This document shows, in pieces, positions 26,601 through 39,344 of a stretch of DNA of 64,000 nucleotides. The translations under genes were made by a program, and so were the position numbers. The notes below the pieces were generated by a model. That model did not search any database and was not told where the DNA came from. It saw nothing but the letters and a program-made list of their open reading frames with translations. The stretch is from Stomoxys calcitrans (lineage: Eukaryota > Arthropoda > Insecta > Diptera > Muscidae). How positions within the stretch are numbered: position 1 is the stretch's first letter; every line of letters begins with the position of its first letter. The stretch lies in the NCBI RefSeq assembly GCF_963082655.1, contig NC_081555.1:17361437-17425436 (forward strand). Reading direction: 5' to 3'.

Positions 26601-29600
26601 TTTGGTGAAGGGTCGTTTCAGTAAAATTTAGTTGGGAGAGTGTAGTTTTAGTACCTTTTACTACCCTTTCCTTTGGGAAAGGGCAGTTTTACTACATTTT
26701 CCTTTGGGAAAGAGTAGTTTTATTGCCCTTTCGTTTGGAAAAGGGTAGTTTTAGTGCCCTTCTCCTAAGGAACGGGCAGTTTTAGTGCCCTTTCCCTAAG
26801 GAAAGGGTAGTTTTGGTACCTGTCCCCTAAAGAAAGTTTAGGTATAATACCCCTTACCAAAGGAAAGGGTACTAAAACTACCCTTTCCCAAAGAAAAGGG
26901 CACTAAAACTACCCTTTTCCGGACAAAAGGGCACTAAAACTACCCTTTTCCAGACGAAAGGGCACTAAAACTACCCTTTTCCAGACGAAAGGGCACTAAA
27001 ACTACCCTTTTCCAGACGAAAGGGCACTAAAACTACCCTTTTCCAAACGAAAGGGCACTAAAACTAGCATTTCCCAAAGGAAAGGGCACTCAAACTACCC
27101 TTTCCCAAAGGAAAGGGCACTAAAACTACCCTTTCCCAAAGGAGGGGCACTAGAACTACACTTTCCCAAAGGAAAGGGCCCTTCAACTACCCTTTCCCAA
27201 AGAAAAGAGTAATAAAACTACCCTTTCCTACGAAAAGGGTGTTGAAACTCAACGATAAGGAAGCTTAAACTACTCTTTATCAAAGGAAGGGGCACTAAAA
27301 TTACCCTTTTCCAAAGGGAGGGTCACTATAACTACCATTTCCTACAGGAATGGTCACTAAAACTACCATTTCCCAAAGGAAATGGCAGTTTTTGTGTCCC
27401 TTTCTTTGGAAAAGGGTAGTTTTAGTGCCTCTTCCTTTGGGAAAGGGTAGCTTTAGTACCCGTTCCTTTGGTAAAAGGTCGTTTAAGTAACCTTTTCGTT
27501 GGGAGAGTGTAGTTTTAGTACCCTTTCCTCTTGGAAAGGGCAGTTTTAGTACCCTTTCCTTTGGTAAAAGATTGTTTTAGTACCCTGTTTAGGGTACATT
27601 TTCCTAAAGGAAGGGGCACTGAAACTACCCTTTTCCAAAGGAAAGGGCACTAAAACTAGCATTTCCCAAAGGAAAGGGCACTAGAACTACACTTTCCCAA
27701 AGGAAAGGGCAATTAAACTACCCTTTCCCAAAGAAAAGGGTACTAAAACTATCCTTTCCGATAGAGCAGGGCCCTCAAACTACCCTTTTCCAAACGAAAG
27801 GGCACTAAAACTAATCTTTCCCAAAGGAAGGGGCAGTTTAGTGCCCCTTTCTTTGGAAAAGGGTAGTTTAAGTGCCCTTTCCTTTGGTGAAGGGTCGTTT
27901 CAGTAACATTTTCGTTGGGAGAGTGTAGTTTTAGTACCCTTTCCTTTGGGAAAGGGCAGTTTTACTACCCTTTCCTTTGGGAAAGAGTAGTTTTATTGCC
28001 CTTTCGTTTGGAAAAGGGTAGTTTTAGTGCCATTCCCAAAGGAAATGGCAGTTTTTGTGTCCCTTTCTTTGGAAAAGGGTGGTTTTAGTGAAAGGTACTA
28101 AAACTGCCCTTTCCCAGAGGAAAGGGTACTAAAACTACACTCTCCCATCGAAAAGGTTACTAAAACGACCCTTTACCAAAGGAAGCGGTACTAAAACTAC
28201 CCTTTCTTTAGGGGAAGTGAACTTAGGGGAAGTGCAAGGGTAGTTCTAGTGCCTAACTACCCTTTGCTTTTGGGAAGTGTACTAAAGCTATCCTTTACCA
28301 ATGGAAGGGTACCTTTTTCCAAAGGAAGGGGCACTGCAACTACCCTTTTCCAAAGGAATGGGCACTAAAACTAGCATTTTCCAAACAAAAGGGCAATAAA
28401 ACTACCCTTTTCCAAACAAAAGGGCACTAAAACTAACCTTTCTAAAAAGAAACCTTGGGAAAGGGTATTTTTAGTACCCTTTCCTTTGGTAAAGGGTCGT
28501 TTTAGTAACCTTATCTTTGGAAGAGTGTAGGTTTCGTACCCTTTCCTTTTGGAAAGGGCAGTTTTAGTAAAAGAAAGGATCTAAAACTACCCTTTGCTTA
28601 GGGGAAGGGTATAAACATTACCTTTTCCTTAGGGGAAGGGTACTAAGGGGCAATTAAACTACCCTTTCCCAAAGAAAATTGTGCTAAAATTATCCTTTCC
28701 GATAGAAAATGGCCCTAAAACTACCCTTTTCCAAACGAAAGGGCACTAAAACTAACCTTTCCCAAAGGAAGGGGCACTGAAACTACCCTTTTCAAAAGGA
28801 AGGGGCACTAAAACTAGCATTTCCCAAAGGAAATGGCAGTTTTAATGCCCCTTTCTTTGGAAAAGGGTAGTTTTAGTGCCCTTTCCTTTGGTAAAGGGTC
28901 GTTTTAGTAACGTTTTCGTTGGGAGAGTGTAGTTTTAGTACCCTTTCCTCTGGGAAAGTGCAATTTTAGTACCCTTTCCTTTTGGAAAGAGTAGTTTTAT
29001 TGGCCTTTCGTTCGGAAAAGGGTAGTTTTAGTGCCCTTTTCTTTGGGAAAGGGTATTTTTGGTACACTTTTCTTTCTCCTTAGAAAAGGGTAGTTTTAGT
29101 ACCCATTCCCTTGGTAAAGGGTCGTTTTGGTATTTTCTCTTTTGGAAAGGGTAGTATTAGTACTCTTTCATTTAGGAAATTGTAGTTTTTGTACTAATAC
29201 TGCCCTTTCCTTAGGGGAAGGATACTAAAACTACTCTTTCCTTTGAGGCAGGGTATTATACCTAAACTTTCTTTAGGGGACAGGTACCAAAACTACCCTT
29301 TCCTTAGGCGAGGGGCACTAATACTGCCCTTTCCTTAGGGGAAGGATACTAAAACTGCCCTTTCCTTAGGGGAATGGTACTAAAACTACTCATTCCTTTG
29401 AGGCAGGGTATTATACTTAAACTTTCTTTAGGGGACAGGTACCAAAACTACCCTTTCCTTAGGCGAGCGGCACTAATACTGCCCTTTCCTTAGGGGAAGG
29501 GTACTAAAACTACCCTTTCCTTTGATGCAGGGTATAATACCTAAACTTTCTTTAGGGGACAGGTACCAAAACTACCCTTTCCTTAGGGGAAGTGCACTAA

Positions 29601-32500
29601 AACTACCCTTTCCTTAGGGGAAGTGCACTAAAACTACCTTTTCCTTTGGGAAAGGGTACTAAAACTGCCCTCTCCGTAAAAGAAAGCTACTAAAACTACC
29701 CTTTCCTTAGGGGACAGGTACTAAAACTACCCTTTCTTTAGGGGAAGGACACTAAAACTACCCTTTCCTTAGGGGAAGGGTCTAAAACTATCCTTTGCTT
29801 AGGGGAAGGGTCTAAAACTATCCTTTGCTTAGGGGAAGGGACTAAAACTACACTTTCCTTTGGGGAAGTGCACTAAATTTGCCTTTTCCTTAGGGAAAGG
29901 GCACTATATATGCCCTCCCCGTAAAAGAAAGCTACTAAAACAACCTTTTAATAAGGTAAAGGGTACTATATATACCCTTTCCTTTCCCTTTCCTTAGGGG
30001 AAGGATACTAAAACTACCCTTTCCTTAGGGGAAGGGTACTTAAACTACTCTTTCCTTTGAGACAGGGTATTATACCTAAACTTTCTTTAGGGGAAGGGAC
30101 TAAAACTAATCTTTCCTTAGGGGAAGTGCACTAAATTACGTTTTTCTTAGGGAAAGGGCACTAAATCTGCCCTCCCCTTAAAAGAAAGCTACTAAAATTA
30201 CCCTTTTCTTAGGGGAAGGTTATTAAAGCTATCCTTTAATAAGGTAAAGGATACTAAAGATACCCTTTCCTTAGGCGAAGAGTACTAAAACTACCCTTTT
30301 CCTTAGGGGAAGGACACTAAAACTACCCTTTCCTTAGGAGAAGGATCTAAAAGTACCCTTTGTTTGGGGGAAGGGTCTAAAACTACCTTTTGCTAAGGGG
30401 AAAGGGTACAACTACCCTTTCATTAGGCGAAGTGTACTAAAACTACCATTTCCTTAGGGGAAGTGCACTAAAACTACCTTTTTCTTTGGGAAAGGGTACT
30501 AAAACTGCCCTTACGTAAAAGAAAGTTACAAACTACCCTTTTCAAAGCGGAAACGGTATTTTTGACACCCTTTCTATTAGGAAAGTGTAATTTCAGTATC
30601 CTTTCCTTTGGGAAATGGTGGTTTAAGCAACCTTTTCTTTGGAAAAGGCTACCTTTCTGTACCCTTCTTTTGGGAAAGTATTAGTACTCTTTCTTTATTA
30701 GTATTAGTACTCCTTCATTTAGGAAAGTGTAGTTTTAGTACCCTTCACTTTGGGAAAGGGTAGTTTTAGTGCCCCTTCCTTAAGGAAATTGTAGTTTTAG
30801 TACCCTTTCCTTTGGGAAAGGGTAGTTAAAGCGATCTTTCCTTTGGGAAAGGGAGGTTTTTGTACCCTTTCCTTAGAAAAGGTTAGTTTTAGCGCCTCTT
30901 CCTTTGGGAAAGGGTAGTTTTAGCGCTCCTTCCTTTGGGAAAGGGTAGTTTTAGTGCCCTTTTCTTTGGGAAAGGGTAGTTTAAGCGCTCCTTCCTTTGG
31001 GAAAGGGTAATTTTAGTGCCCTTACTTTTGGGAAAGGTAGTTTTAGTGCCCTTTTTCTGTAAGAAAGGGTAGGTTTAGTACCCTTTCTCGGAAAAGGGTA
31101 GTTCTAGTGCCCTTTCCTTTGGAAAATAGTAGTTTATGTGTCCCTTCCTGTGGGAAAGGGTAGTTTTAGTGCCCCTTCCTTTGGGAAAGGTTAGTTTTAG
31201 TGCCCTTTCCTGTAGAAAAGTGTGTAGCAACGTTTTCGATGGAAAAGGGAAGCTTTTTGTACTTTACTAAGGGTACTAAAACAACCCTTATCTTAGAAGA
31301 AGGGTACTAAAACCACGTTTTCCTTAGGGGAAAGAAACTTAAACTACGCTTTCCTTGGAGAAGGGTACTAAAACTTCCTTTTCCTTAGCGTAAGGGTACT
31401 AAAACTATCCTTTTCTTAGGGGAAGCGTACTTAAACTAACCTTTCCTAAGGGGAAGGGTCTAAAACCAGCCTTTCCTTAGGGAAAGGGTACCAAATCTAC
31501 CCTTTTCTTAGAGGAAAGGTGCAAAAACTACCCTTTCCTTATGGGAAGGGTCTAAAACTACACTTTTCTTAGGGGAAGGGTAGAAAAAACTACCATTTCT
31601 TAGGGGAAGGGTACTAAAACTACTCTTTCCATTGGGGAATAGTACTAAAATTAGTAAGACTACCCTTCTCTTAGGGGAAGGGCACTAAATCTACCATTTT
31701 CCTTGGGAGAAGTGTACTAAAACTACCCTTTCATTAGGGGGAAAGGTACTAAAACTACCCTCTCTTAGGGGAAAGGTACTAAAACTATCCTTTCCTTAGG
31801 GGAAGTGTACTAAAACTACCCTTTTCCAAAGGAAGGGGTACTAAAACTACCCTTTTCCAAAGGAAGGGGTACTAAAACTACCCTTTCCCAAAGGACAAAG
31901 TACTAAAACTGCCCTTTCCCAAAGGACAGGGTACTAAAACTACCCTTTCGCAAGTAAAGGGTACTAAAACTACCCTTTCCTTTGGGAATGGGTTCTAAAA
32001 TTACCCTTGCCTATTGGAAAGAGTACTTAAACTACCTTTCCTTCGGGAACAGATACTAAAACTACCCATTCCTTTGGGAAAGGGTACTTACAATATACTT
32101 TCCTTTGGGACAGGATACCTAACTACCCTTAGTAACCTGTCCTTTGGGAGATGGTTGTTTAAATACCCTTTCCTTGTAAAAGGGTAGTTTTAGTACCCTT
32201 TTATTTGGGAAAAGGGTAGTTTGTTTTAGTACCCTTTCCTTTGGAAAATGTTAGTTTGTACCCTTTCCTTTGGGAAAGGGTAGTTTTAGTACCCTTTCCT
32301 TTGGAAAATGTTAGTTTTTGTACCCTTTCCTTTGGAAAAGGGTAGTTTTAGTACCATTTTCTTTGGGAAAAGGGACGTTTTCGTACCCTTTCTTTTGAAA
32401 AAGGGTAGTTTTAGTGCCATTTCCTTTGGAAAAGGGTAGTTTTCGTAGTTTCGGCACTTAGGGGAGATTTTCCAAATTAAAGGGTACTAAAACTACCATT
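11640..32500. repeat. ~20.8 kb self-complementary 31 bp minisatellite
   Basis: The array is built from a ~31 bp unit: a short palindrome, CCCTTTCC-TTTG-GGAAAGGG, followed by the linker TAGTTTTAGTG or TAGTTTTAGTA. Units are 70-95% alike by eye. Runs occur on both strands: the linker reads TAGTTTTAGT in forward runs and ACTAAAACTA in reverse runs. Switches occur for example near 12.66, 12.83, 13.96, 14.26, 15.65, 15.83, 16.28 and 16.75 kb, and most of 29.2-32.1 kb is reverse. The left and right flanks are older and more diverged; the middle (19.7-28 kb) has near-identical long blocks. Frames inside (for example 12906-13166, 16269-16481, 24844-25161) arise because three units make 93 nt without stops. 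They are not genes. Confidence 0.95.
19690..28030. repeat. Higher-order repeat blocks within the minisatellite
   Basis: Within the array a marker string, CCTACGAAAAGGGTGTTGAA, recurs at about 20007, 20763, 21047, 21795, 23033, 24769, 25945 and 27227. Each occurrence is followed by the same ordered variants: 'caacgaaaaggaagcttaaa', then 'aaagggagg', then 'ggaaatggcagttttt'. Most are preceded by a run of two to eight units carrying the variant CCAGACGAAAGGGCACTAAA. Spacings of about 285 to 1,740 bp (most 750-1,740) show that whole multi-unit blocks were copied recently, as in satellite higher-order repeats formed by unequal exchange. Confidence 0.85.
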
Positions 32501-32830
32501 TACCCAGTTTCAAAATCAAGCAAATAGTTTTTGTTACAAAAAAATAATCTTTAGTTGCCGCCAAATTTTCCCAATGCTTCATGTTTGCTTTTGCTTCCAG
32601 CATCTTCTCTCCCATAAAACATCACACTAACATGTTAATTAAACAATTGTTGTGTGGCATTAAAGTAAATATTAGTTTTTTAATGTCAAATTGTTTTCGA
32701 GTACATATGAAAATTAAATAAGCTTCTCTGGAAGTTCTTTCTGCAGCATCATCTTAGACAAATATAACAACACACCAATTACTTTTTAAAGGCATTTTCT
32801 AATAATATGATTTTTTCTTTGTAATTACAG

Positions 32831-35609
32831 GATTTCAATGAACAATGCCCATATTCATTGTCACCAGTTAGTACGAAAAGTCAAAAGCTGTTAAGATCGC
32901 CCAGAAAAGCTACAAGAAAAATATCACGCATTCCTTTTAAAGTAAGTAAAGTTCATTGAAAAAAATGAACTAAAGTATTAAAAAAACAAATCAATAAGGA
33001 TTCTACGATTTGTTCACATTTAACATTTTGTTCATTGTTTTTGGAATTTAAATGTTAATTTCTAATACCCTGCTAAAATTTTCTAATTTTTTTTTATTTT
33101 ATTTCTTTTCTTCCAGGTCTTGGATGCTCCCGAATTACAAGATGACTTTTATTTAAATTTAGTCGATTGGTCATCACAAAACGTTTTGGCTGTTGGTTTA
33201 GGTAGTTGTGTTTACCTATGGAGTGCCTGCACAAGTCAAGTACGTTCCAAATGAGTTACTTCTCTTAGTTATTTCCGCAATTTTTTGAATTTAAACAGAC
33301 GCTTTGGCATCCACTAGGCTGGCTGCCTTTGTTATTTGTTTACAATGCTAAAAGTTAGCATTTGCAAATTTTTGTTAAAATATTTGTCATTCGGTTATTG
33401 AATTTTAAGTTTTTTTTTTTTTTTTAATAAATATTTGAAAATGTGATTTTGTTAATATTTGTTTTATCAAATATTTTTATTTATTGCTAATTACAGGTAA
33501 CACGTTTGTGTGACCTTAGCCCTGATGCTAATACCGTAACTTCAGTTTCTTGGAATGAACGTGGCAATTTGGTAGCAGTTGGTACACATCATGGCTATGT
33601 GACCGTATGGGATGTGGCAGCTAGCAAACAGGTATGTTTAAATCGAAAATGTACTTTATATATAGGGAAAAGGGTAATAAAATAAAAATATATCTAAAGA
33701 CAAAAAAATTTCGCTTTTAAAACAATAATAATAATATATCTATAACAAAAATTAAAGGAAAATGTTTAATTTGTGGCAAAAAATGGGGTTGGATTTGTTT
33801 TGAATTCTAAATTGGTTTTCATTTGTTTTTAATTGGATTAGAAATTATGTGCTATGGGCATCATACTATTGGGTTGTCTTTGTAAATATTATGTAGAAGT
33901 AATCTCTATTTGGCGTATACCAAATTTTGTTGCATGCGATAATTTTATGCACATTAACGCAACAAATTAAGAAAAAGAAAAATATTTTCAAAAGAACAAT
34001 ATTTTTGTAAGAGCCTAAAAGTATGCTTTAAAATCGGTAAATTGTAATAGTAGAGCAACAGTTAGAACACAAAACCACATCATTTTTATTGTTTTTCGCT
34101 TTCAATAGCACCTTCTATCTAAGAACTGAGTTGCCAGGATGTTACCACACATATTTGCAAAAATAGCGTATTTATTGAAAGATAAGTCGCCACTTTTATG
34201 TCTATTTAACTATATGCACTTCTGGAGCCGTTTAAAAGGATTTCGCAGCCCCTAAAAGAATGCTTTAACTTATTAAATCACTTCGAAGTAATGCAAAGCG
34301 TTTAGCTTCAAAGAGGCAGTGGGAAATGAAATCACAACACCGTTGCTGGTTTTCAAACTAAGAGTCAAAGGTTAGAAAGAAGGAGATCAGCATGGCTTTC
34401 GTCATCATTACGGGACATGTAGGAGTACTGGCGTATTTTTGCAGAATAGGTTCCTCAAGTGGTAGCATTTTTATGGCACGTGGGGAATGTGATAAAATTT
34501 TAGAGTATTTTCAATGTCATTGCCCTTGCTATGTTCAAGGCCGAGCCTAAAGTTGCACAGGCTTTCCATCTTAGAAAGAAAGGGGTTTCCCCGATCTGGG
34601 GGATCGTGAAGACGTGTCTCCAGGAGATCTCGCCAGAGACAAGAACAAGATGGGATGGTCTAAACAGAAATCGGAATAAAATCATAGGCGCTTGCTCCTT
34701 ACTCTCTTCAGTCCTAGAGACGAGCTCTAGGACTGATATGGGGACGCAAATTTTTTCTTTACTTTTTCACTACCTTTTTCTCGCTAGGGTGTCTAATTTA
34801 ACTCACCTATGTGGTGGGTTGAACGTGGTGGACTGCTATCTTATTGTTACTTATTTAATTTTTTTTTTTCATTCACAATTAACCCTTTCTTTCTTTCTGT
34901 CTTGCTGTCTTTGCAGATCAATAAATTAATTGGTCACTCTGCCCGTGTAGGAGCTTTGGCATGGAACAATGACATTCTATCAAGTGGTTCACGTGATCGT
35001 CTTATAATACAAAGAGATACCCGCACACCAGCCCAACAATCTGAACGCCGTTTAGTGGGCCATCGGCAAGAGGTGTGTGGTCTCAAATGGTCTCCCGATA
35101 ATCAATATTTGGCCAGTGGTGGCAATGACAATCGCCTGTATGTATGGAATCAACATTCTCTCAACCCCGTACAATCCTACACCGAGCATATGGCTGCTGT
35201 TAAGGCCATAGCCTGGTCACCACATCACCATGGTTTATTGGCTAGTGGAGGTGGCACTGCTGATCGTTGTATACGCTTTTGGAATACCCTAACGGGACAG
35301 CCTATGCAATGTGTCGATACAGGATCACAAGTTTGCAATTTGGCCTGGTCTAAACACTCATCCGAATTGGTGTCTACACATGGTTATTCACAAAATCAAA
35401 TTTTGGTGTGGAAATATCCATCGTTAACGCAAGTGGCCAAACTAACCGGCCACTCTTATCGTGTTCTGTACTTAGCTTTAAGTCCGGATGGTGAAGCTAT
35501 AGTGACGGGGGCTGGAGATGAGACATTGAGATTTTGGAATGTCTTTAGCAAGGCCAGGAGTCAAAAGGAAAATAAATCTGTTTTAAATTTATTTACAAAT
35601 ATTAGATAA
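32831..35609 (+). CDS. fzr: Fizzy-related / Cdh1 APC/C activator, 3' exons
   Basis: WD40 activator of the anaphase-promoting complex (APC/C). It brings mitotic cyclins and other degron-bearing proteins for ubiquitylation in late mitosis and G1 and drives endocycle entry in flies. Four coding exons are visible: 32831-32941, 33117-33239, 33497-33631 and 34917-35609, all joined in phase 0 at GT-AG sites, giving 353 residues. The first starts [13 protein letters not shown] and includes [15 protein letters not shown]. The next three form the seven-bladed propeller ([55 protein letters not shown]). The protein ends in NLFTNIR; the final Ile-Arg is the APC/C-docking tail known for this family. The N-terminal exons with the expected C-box are not identifiable in the window, so the gene is partial here. 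The frame opens upstream of 34917, but that part is intron. Cdc20/fizzy is the alternative; the close match to the fly Cdh1 sequence makes fzr the better call. Confidence 0.95.
34380..34790 (+). pseudogene. Non-LTR retrotransposon 3' fragment in fzr intron
   Basis: This lies in the 1.3 kb intron before the last fzr exon, on the same strand. The translation includes [20 protein letters not shown], then [14 protein letters not shown]. It is the degenerate RNase H-downstream Cys/His tail of a Jockey-like element, related to 3075-3535 (antisense) and 63600-63965. Stops and a lost Cys in the first Cys pair show it is dead. Confidence 0.7.
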
Positions 35610-37565
35610 ATTACCAAACAAACACCTGATCATCAGCAGCAGCAACAGATGAAGAAAATTAAAAGAAAAAAAATGTCAAAAAAAGATTACAAGCTATAAG
35701 AATTATATAAAAGAATTAGTGCTAAGCAAAATTTTCCTAATGTTCTTGCAATCTAGAAGAATGAAGAAGCTGCAACAAAATTCTCATTATCATCTCTCTC
35801 ACTCGCTCGCTCTTAATCGTCATGCAATCAAACAACCAAAATGCCGCCAAGCACTTTCCTAGAGAGCAAATCACCAAATATGTTTATTAAGAACTAATTG
35901 TGAATGATTGAATGAAAGAAGAAAGAAACAAGAAACTGAAGACGTAGATAAAAAGCAACTAAAGGATAAATCACTGACTGACTTGTTTTATATTTAAAAA
36001 TTTTCGCTTTTTTCTAATTTTGCTTTAAAACACTTTCTCCTACTCCTTATTTGAAGTGGTTTGGAAGACTAATAGTATATATTTATATTGTTTAAAATTT
36101 GTTTTGAAAAACATTTATTTTTTAATTGTAATTTGTTTTATATATAATTTTTATATATATTTTTGATATCTGAATTTAATATGTTTCAATTTCTTGAATT
36201 TTTCTCCATTTATGGTTAAAAACACATATATTTTTGCAGTCTAAAGAAGAAACAAAAAGCAATTTATGGATAACCACAGAAAAAAGAACTATTCACTCAT
36301 ACATTCATAATGTGTGTTTTGTGTGAACAAAAAAGAATTATTCACTCATACATTTATAATGTGTGTTTGTGTATATACATATATAGTCTTGATTATATCG
36401 CTCATAGTTTTTAGTTTAGAAAAATCCAATTTTTATTATTTTTTTTTTAGTTTTTTTTTAATTTTTTTTTAATTTTTTGCTATTTTTTTATAAACAATTA
36501 CTATATCAAGCCCTTGCCACGAATTTGATGCAAGCGTTTAATTTTTTTTGTTGTTGGCAACCCTTTCAGAAGAACGAATGCTCTCTTCATGATATAACGA
36601 AGAGCTAGCATACAGCTGAGTACAATTTCGAAGTGCAACGAGTTTCATTTTGTGTGTACATTAGAGCTGAGAACCATAACACACACACACAAGGAAAATG
36701 GCGTGTTATTGGCCAACTGCATTAAGCTGTATCGATTTATCTTTTCTCTATTTGCCTCACCTCTTGAAATATCATAGCTGTACAATAAACCGTTATAAAA
36801 TGAGAACGAAAGTGATTTAGGAGTAGCGCTTAATTATTAGCGTTAATTTTTCCATAAAGCCCTTCTATAAAATCCATTGGTAAACGAATTATATAAATAA
36901 TTATAAAATCTGGAGCCAGATTACCGCATACGTGATTAGGAGCATTTTCGTATCGAATGACATTTCATCTCGTTTTTAATGGATATTATACCACTTTTAT
37001 ACACATTTTAATGTAAATCATGATCGGTTTAATCGGTTTAAATAATCGATCAAAAATTCTCTTTCAGTACATAATTCACAATAGAGAGATTTCGAATGGT
37101 TTTACTCGTTCACGTATGCTGTAATTCGGCCCAGAACAAACACGATTTTCGATAAAGCTCTAGCAATTTAATAAAAAACGCCCTCTATGTATAGGTAAGA
37201 GACTTGCATCTTGACTCTAGCGGTAAGGGTTTGATTTAACACAAATACTATCTCAGTCATTGCTATTTACCAAACACCTTAAAGCCCCGTACTGAGTTCG
37301 ACATTTCACCCAAACAACTGTCAAAACGCACTATAAATAATAATTGCAAAGATAACGATTCCAGATTCCACAAAGTGAGAAATGAGTTCTATGTGTAAAG
37401 TAGCAGCAACATGTCGCTGCGTCATTATAGATTCCTCTTAAAATAAGTGTACATGTATATTAATAAACTGGGCACCAACCAACTCTGCTTCAATGCTGTG
37501 TGTTGTAAGTAGTTGTTTGACTTTTGGATGATGAATTATTAGACATTTGCGCTGCGGATAAACTC
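35610..37565. other. fzr 3' untranslated region and flank
   Basis: This follows the fzr stop codon. The first ~1.2 kb is AT-rich with CAG/CAA-rich start, CTCTCACTCGCTCGCTC and poly-T tracts, consistent with a 3' UTR. The first canonical AATAAA I see downstream is at 36784-36789, so a long UTR is possible but not proven. A ~49 bp direct duplication built on ATTCACTCATACATT lies at about 36280-36375. No other gene is visible. Confidence 0.5.
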
Positions 37566-38197
37566 AGTACACAGAAAAAAAAATCGCAAAAACAATTTTC
37601 AAGAATGGTGCTTAAATAAATTCAATTAATGGCTGTTTTGTTCCCCACAATATAAAGGGACTGGTTCTATGTGCCGGATTAACCTGATGAAGCCCTTCAT
37701 CGGCCAATGGCTGCCGCCAGGGTGAACAACACATTGCTACGACAACAACAACAACAAATGTATAGGGCACCCGTAGGTGGCCACGCAAAACAACGCACCT
37801 CAAGTTCATTTTACAGGTACACATTTGTGTATCAAATATAGAAATTAATTGGAATTTTAAAAAAATTTCAATCATTTTTTTAATTGGATCTATTAAAAAA
37901 TTAATTGAAAATTTCAAAAATCTAAAACATTTTTTAATTGGACCTATTAAAAAATTAATTAAAATTTTAGTAATTTTTTTAATTGAGCCAATTGAAAAAT
38001 TATTTGAAATTTTCAAAAATTTCAATCTTTTTTTTAATTAATAATAAAATTTTTTTAATTAAAAATTTTTTCAATTACTTTTTCAAATACGGTGATTGAT
38101 ATTATCATTTTCGTGATTGAAGGAGTTTCAATAAAAAAATTGATTGGATCAACTAATTTCGTGATTGAAACCGTTTTTTATTTTTTTTTTGTGTACT
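37566..38197. mobile_element. MITE-like element with short inverted ends
   Basis: The left end AGTACACAGAAAAAAAAA (37566-37583) is the inverted complement of the right end TTTTTTTTTTGTGTACT (about 38181-38197), allowing one mismatch. The interior (about 37850-38040) repeats 'ttaattggatctattaaaaa'-type units of ~60 bp, mostly A+T. It contains no transposase, so a non-autonomous DNA element is the likely class. The 137-codon minus frame across it is not a gene. A different repeat piece is nested at 37620-37800. Confidence 0.6.
37620..37800. repeat. Nested GC-richer repeat piece
   Basis: A block with much higher GC than its surroundings reads 'gtgccggattaacctgatga', 'ggctgccgccagggtgaaca', then 'attgctacgacaacaacaac'. 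This abrupt change inside the AT-rich element suggests an insertion, probably a retroelement remnant. I cannot assign the family. Confidence 0.5.
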
Positions 38198-39340
38198 TGA
38201 CTTAAGTCTTTATAAAGTTTTACAGTTGTTCGGGCGACATGTCAAAATCAGTGCTAGGCTTTAAGAGTTATTTCTTCTCCCACACTTTTGGTGTGAGTTG
38301 TTTTGTGTTGGCAACTCTACCACACATGATAATGAAAGAATATAATGTGTTTTTTTTTTTCTTACACTTTTAGTGTCACTTTTTTCTCTCTCCCCCCTAA
38401 AGCTTTTCTCCAAATTATGGTATTTGTGTAATTTAGATTGTAAATTGATAATTCTCTGTCTTTATATAAGCCCATCTCCCCTTTGTATTTTGTAACGGTT
38501 TTGGGAGTGTCTCTATGATCTTCAAAAATTAAAATTAAACAAAGCAAAAACAAAAACGTAAACCATCTAAACAAAATATTTCAATGAAATGAAGCTCTAT
38601 TAATTTTGCTAATAAAAGTAATTTTGAAATTTATATTTATATTTGTAATTAACAAAAAAAAAAAAACTTAACAAATGTAAGTGGAAAAATACAAAAAGTT
38701 TAAATGAAATATTGAAACAAATAAATTTGTTGTAAAATTTATAAAAAAAACACAAACAAAACTTTCAATAAAAAAATGTAATGTGCAAGATATCTAACAA
38801 TAACAAATATGTATGTGTTATGATGTAAAAAATGAAAAAAAAACAAAAAAAATATATTTACAATTATAAAAAAAAATTAATGGAAACTTTATTTAAAGCA
38901 GGCAAAAGCGCATAAAGATCGGATAGAGCGAATCTTTATAACCTCCACTATGAATCTCATGTGGCAATTTTATATTTACTAACCTAACCAGGCGGTTAGG
39001 ATGTCCTGAACATATGTCCTTATATTTTTAATCTAAACTTCTATGCCCACATTCACATAAAGTAACGTTAATAGGCTTATTGGACAGATTTTCTTTATAG
39101 AACTGTCAAATAAACCTACTACAAAACTGTTTTAAGTTTTGTGAATAACATTGCTAGGCTTGATGGTTGCATCTGGGCTTCAAAGGTTTGTGTAAAATTT
39201 TGCAAAAGAGTAACACCGAAAAATTTATTAGTAAAATAAAAAATGTTGGTGTAACAACAGAAAGTCTGCTGGAAATGGGACTGTAGTAATATTTTGCAAA
39301 AAAGACAAACATATAACATCTTATGTTTTTATAACCACCA
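38198..39340. other. AT-rich non-coding stretch
   Basis: Very A+T-rich spacer with poly-A tracts. Short frames here (38362-38574, 39119-39319) are unconvincing. I see no gene. Confidence 0.55.
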
Positions 39341-39344
39341 CCAT

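Noticed and set aside
11640..32500. CRISPR array as an explanation for regular repeats
   Set aside because: Units are contiguous with no unique spacers, and the genome is clearly eukaryotic.
34531..34929. 132-codon frame upstream of the last fzr exon
   Set aside because: Lies in the intron and overlaps a dead retroelement tail; it is out of frame with the fzr exon it runs into.
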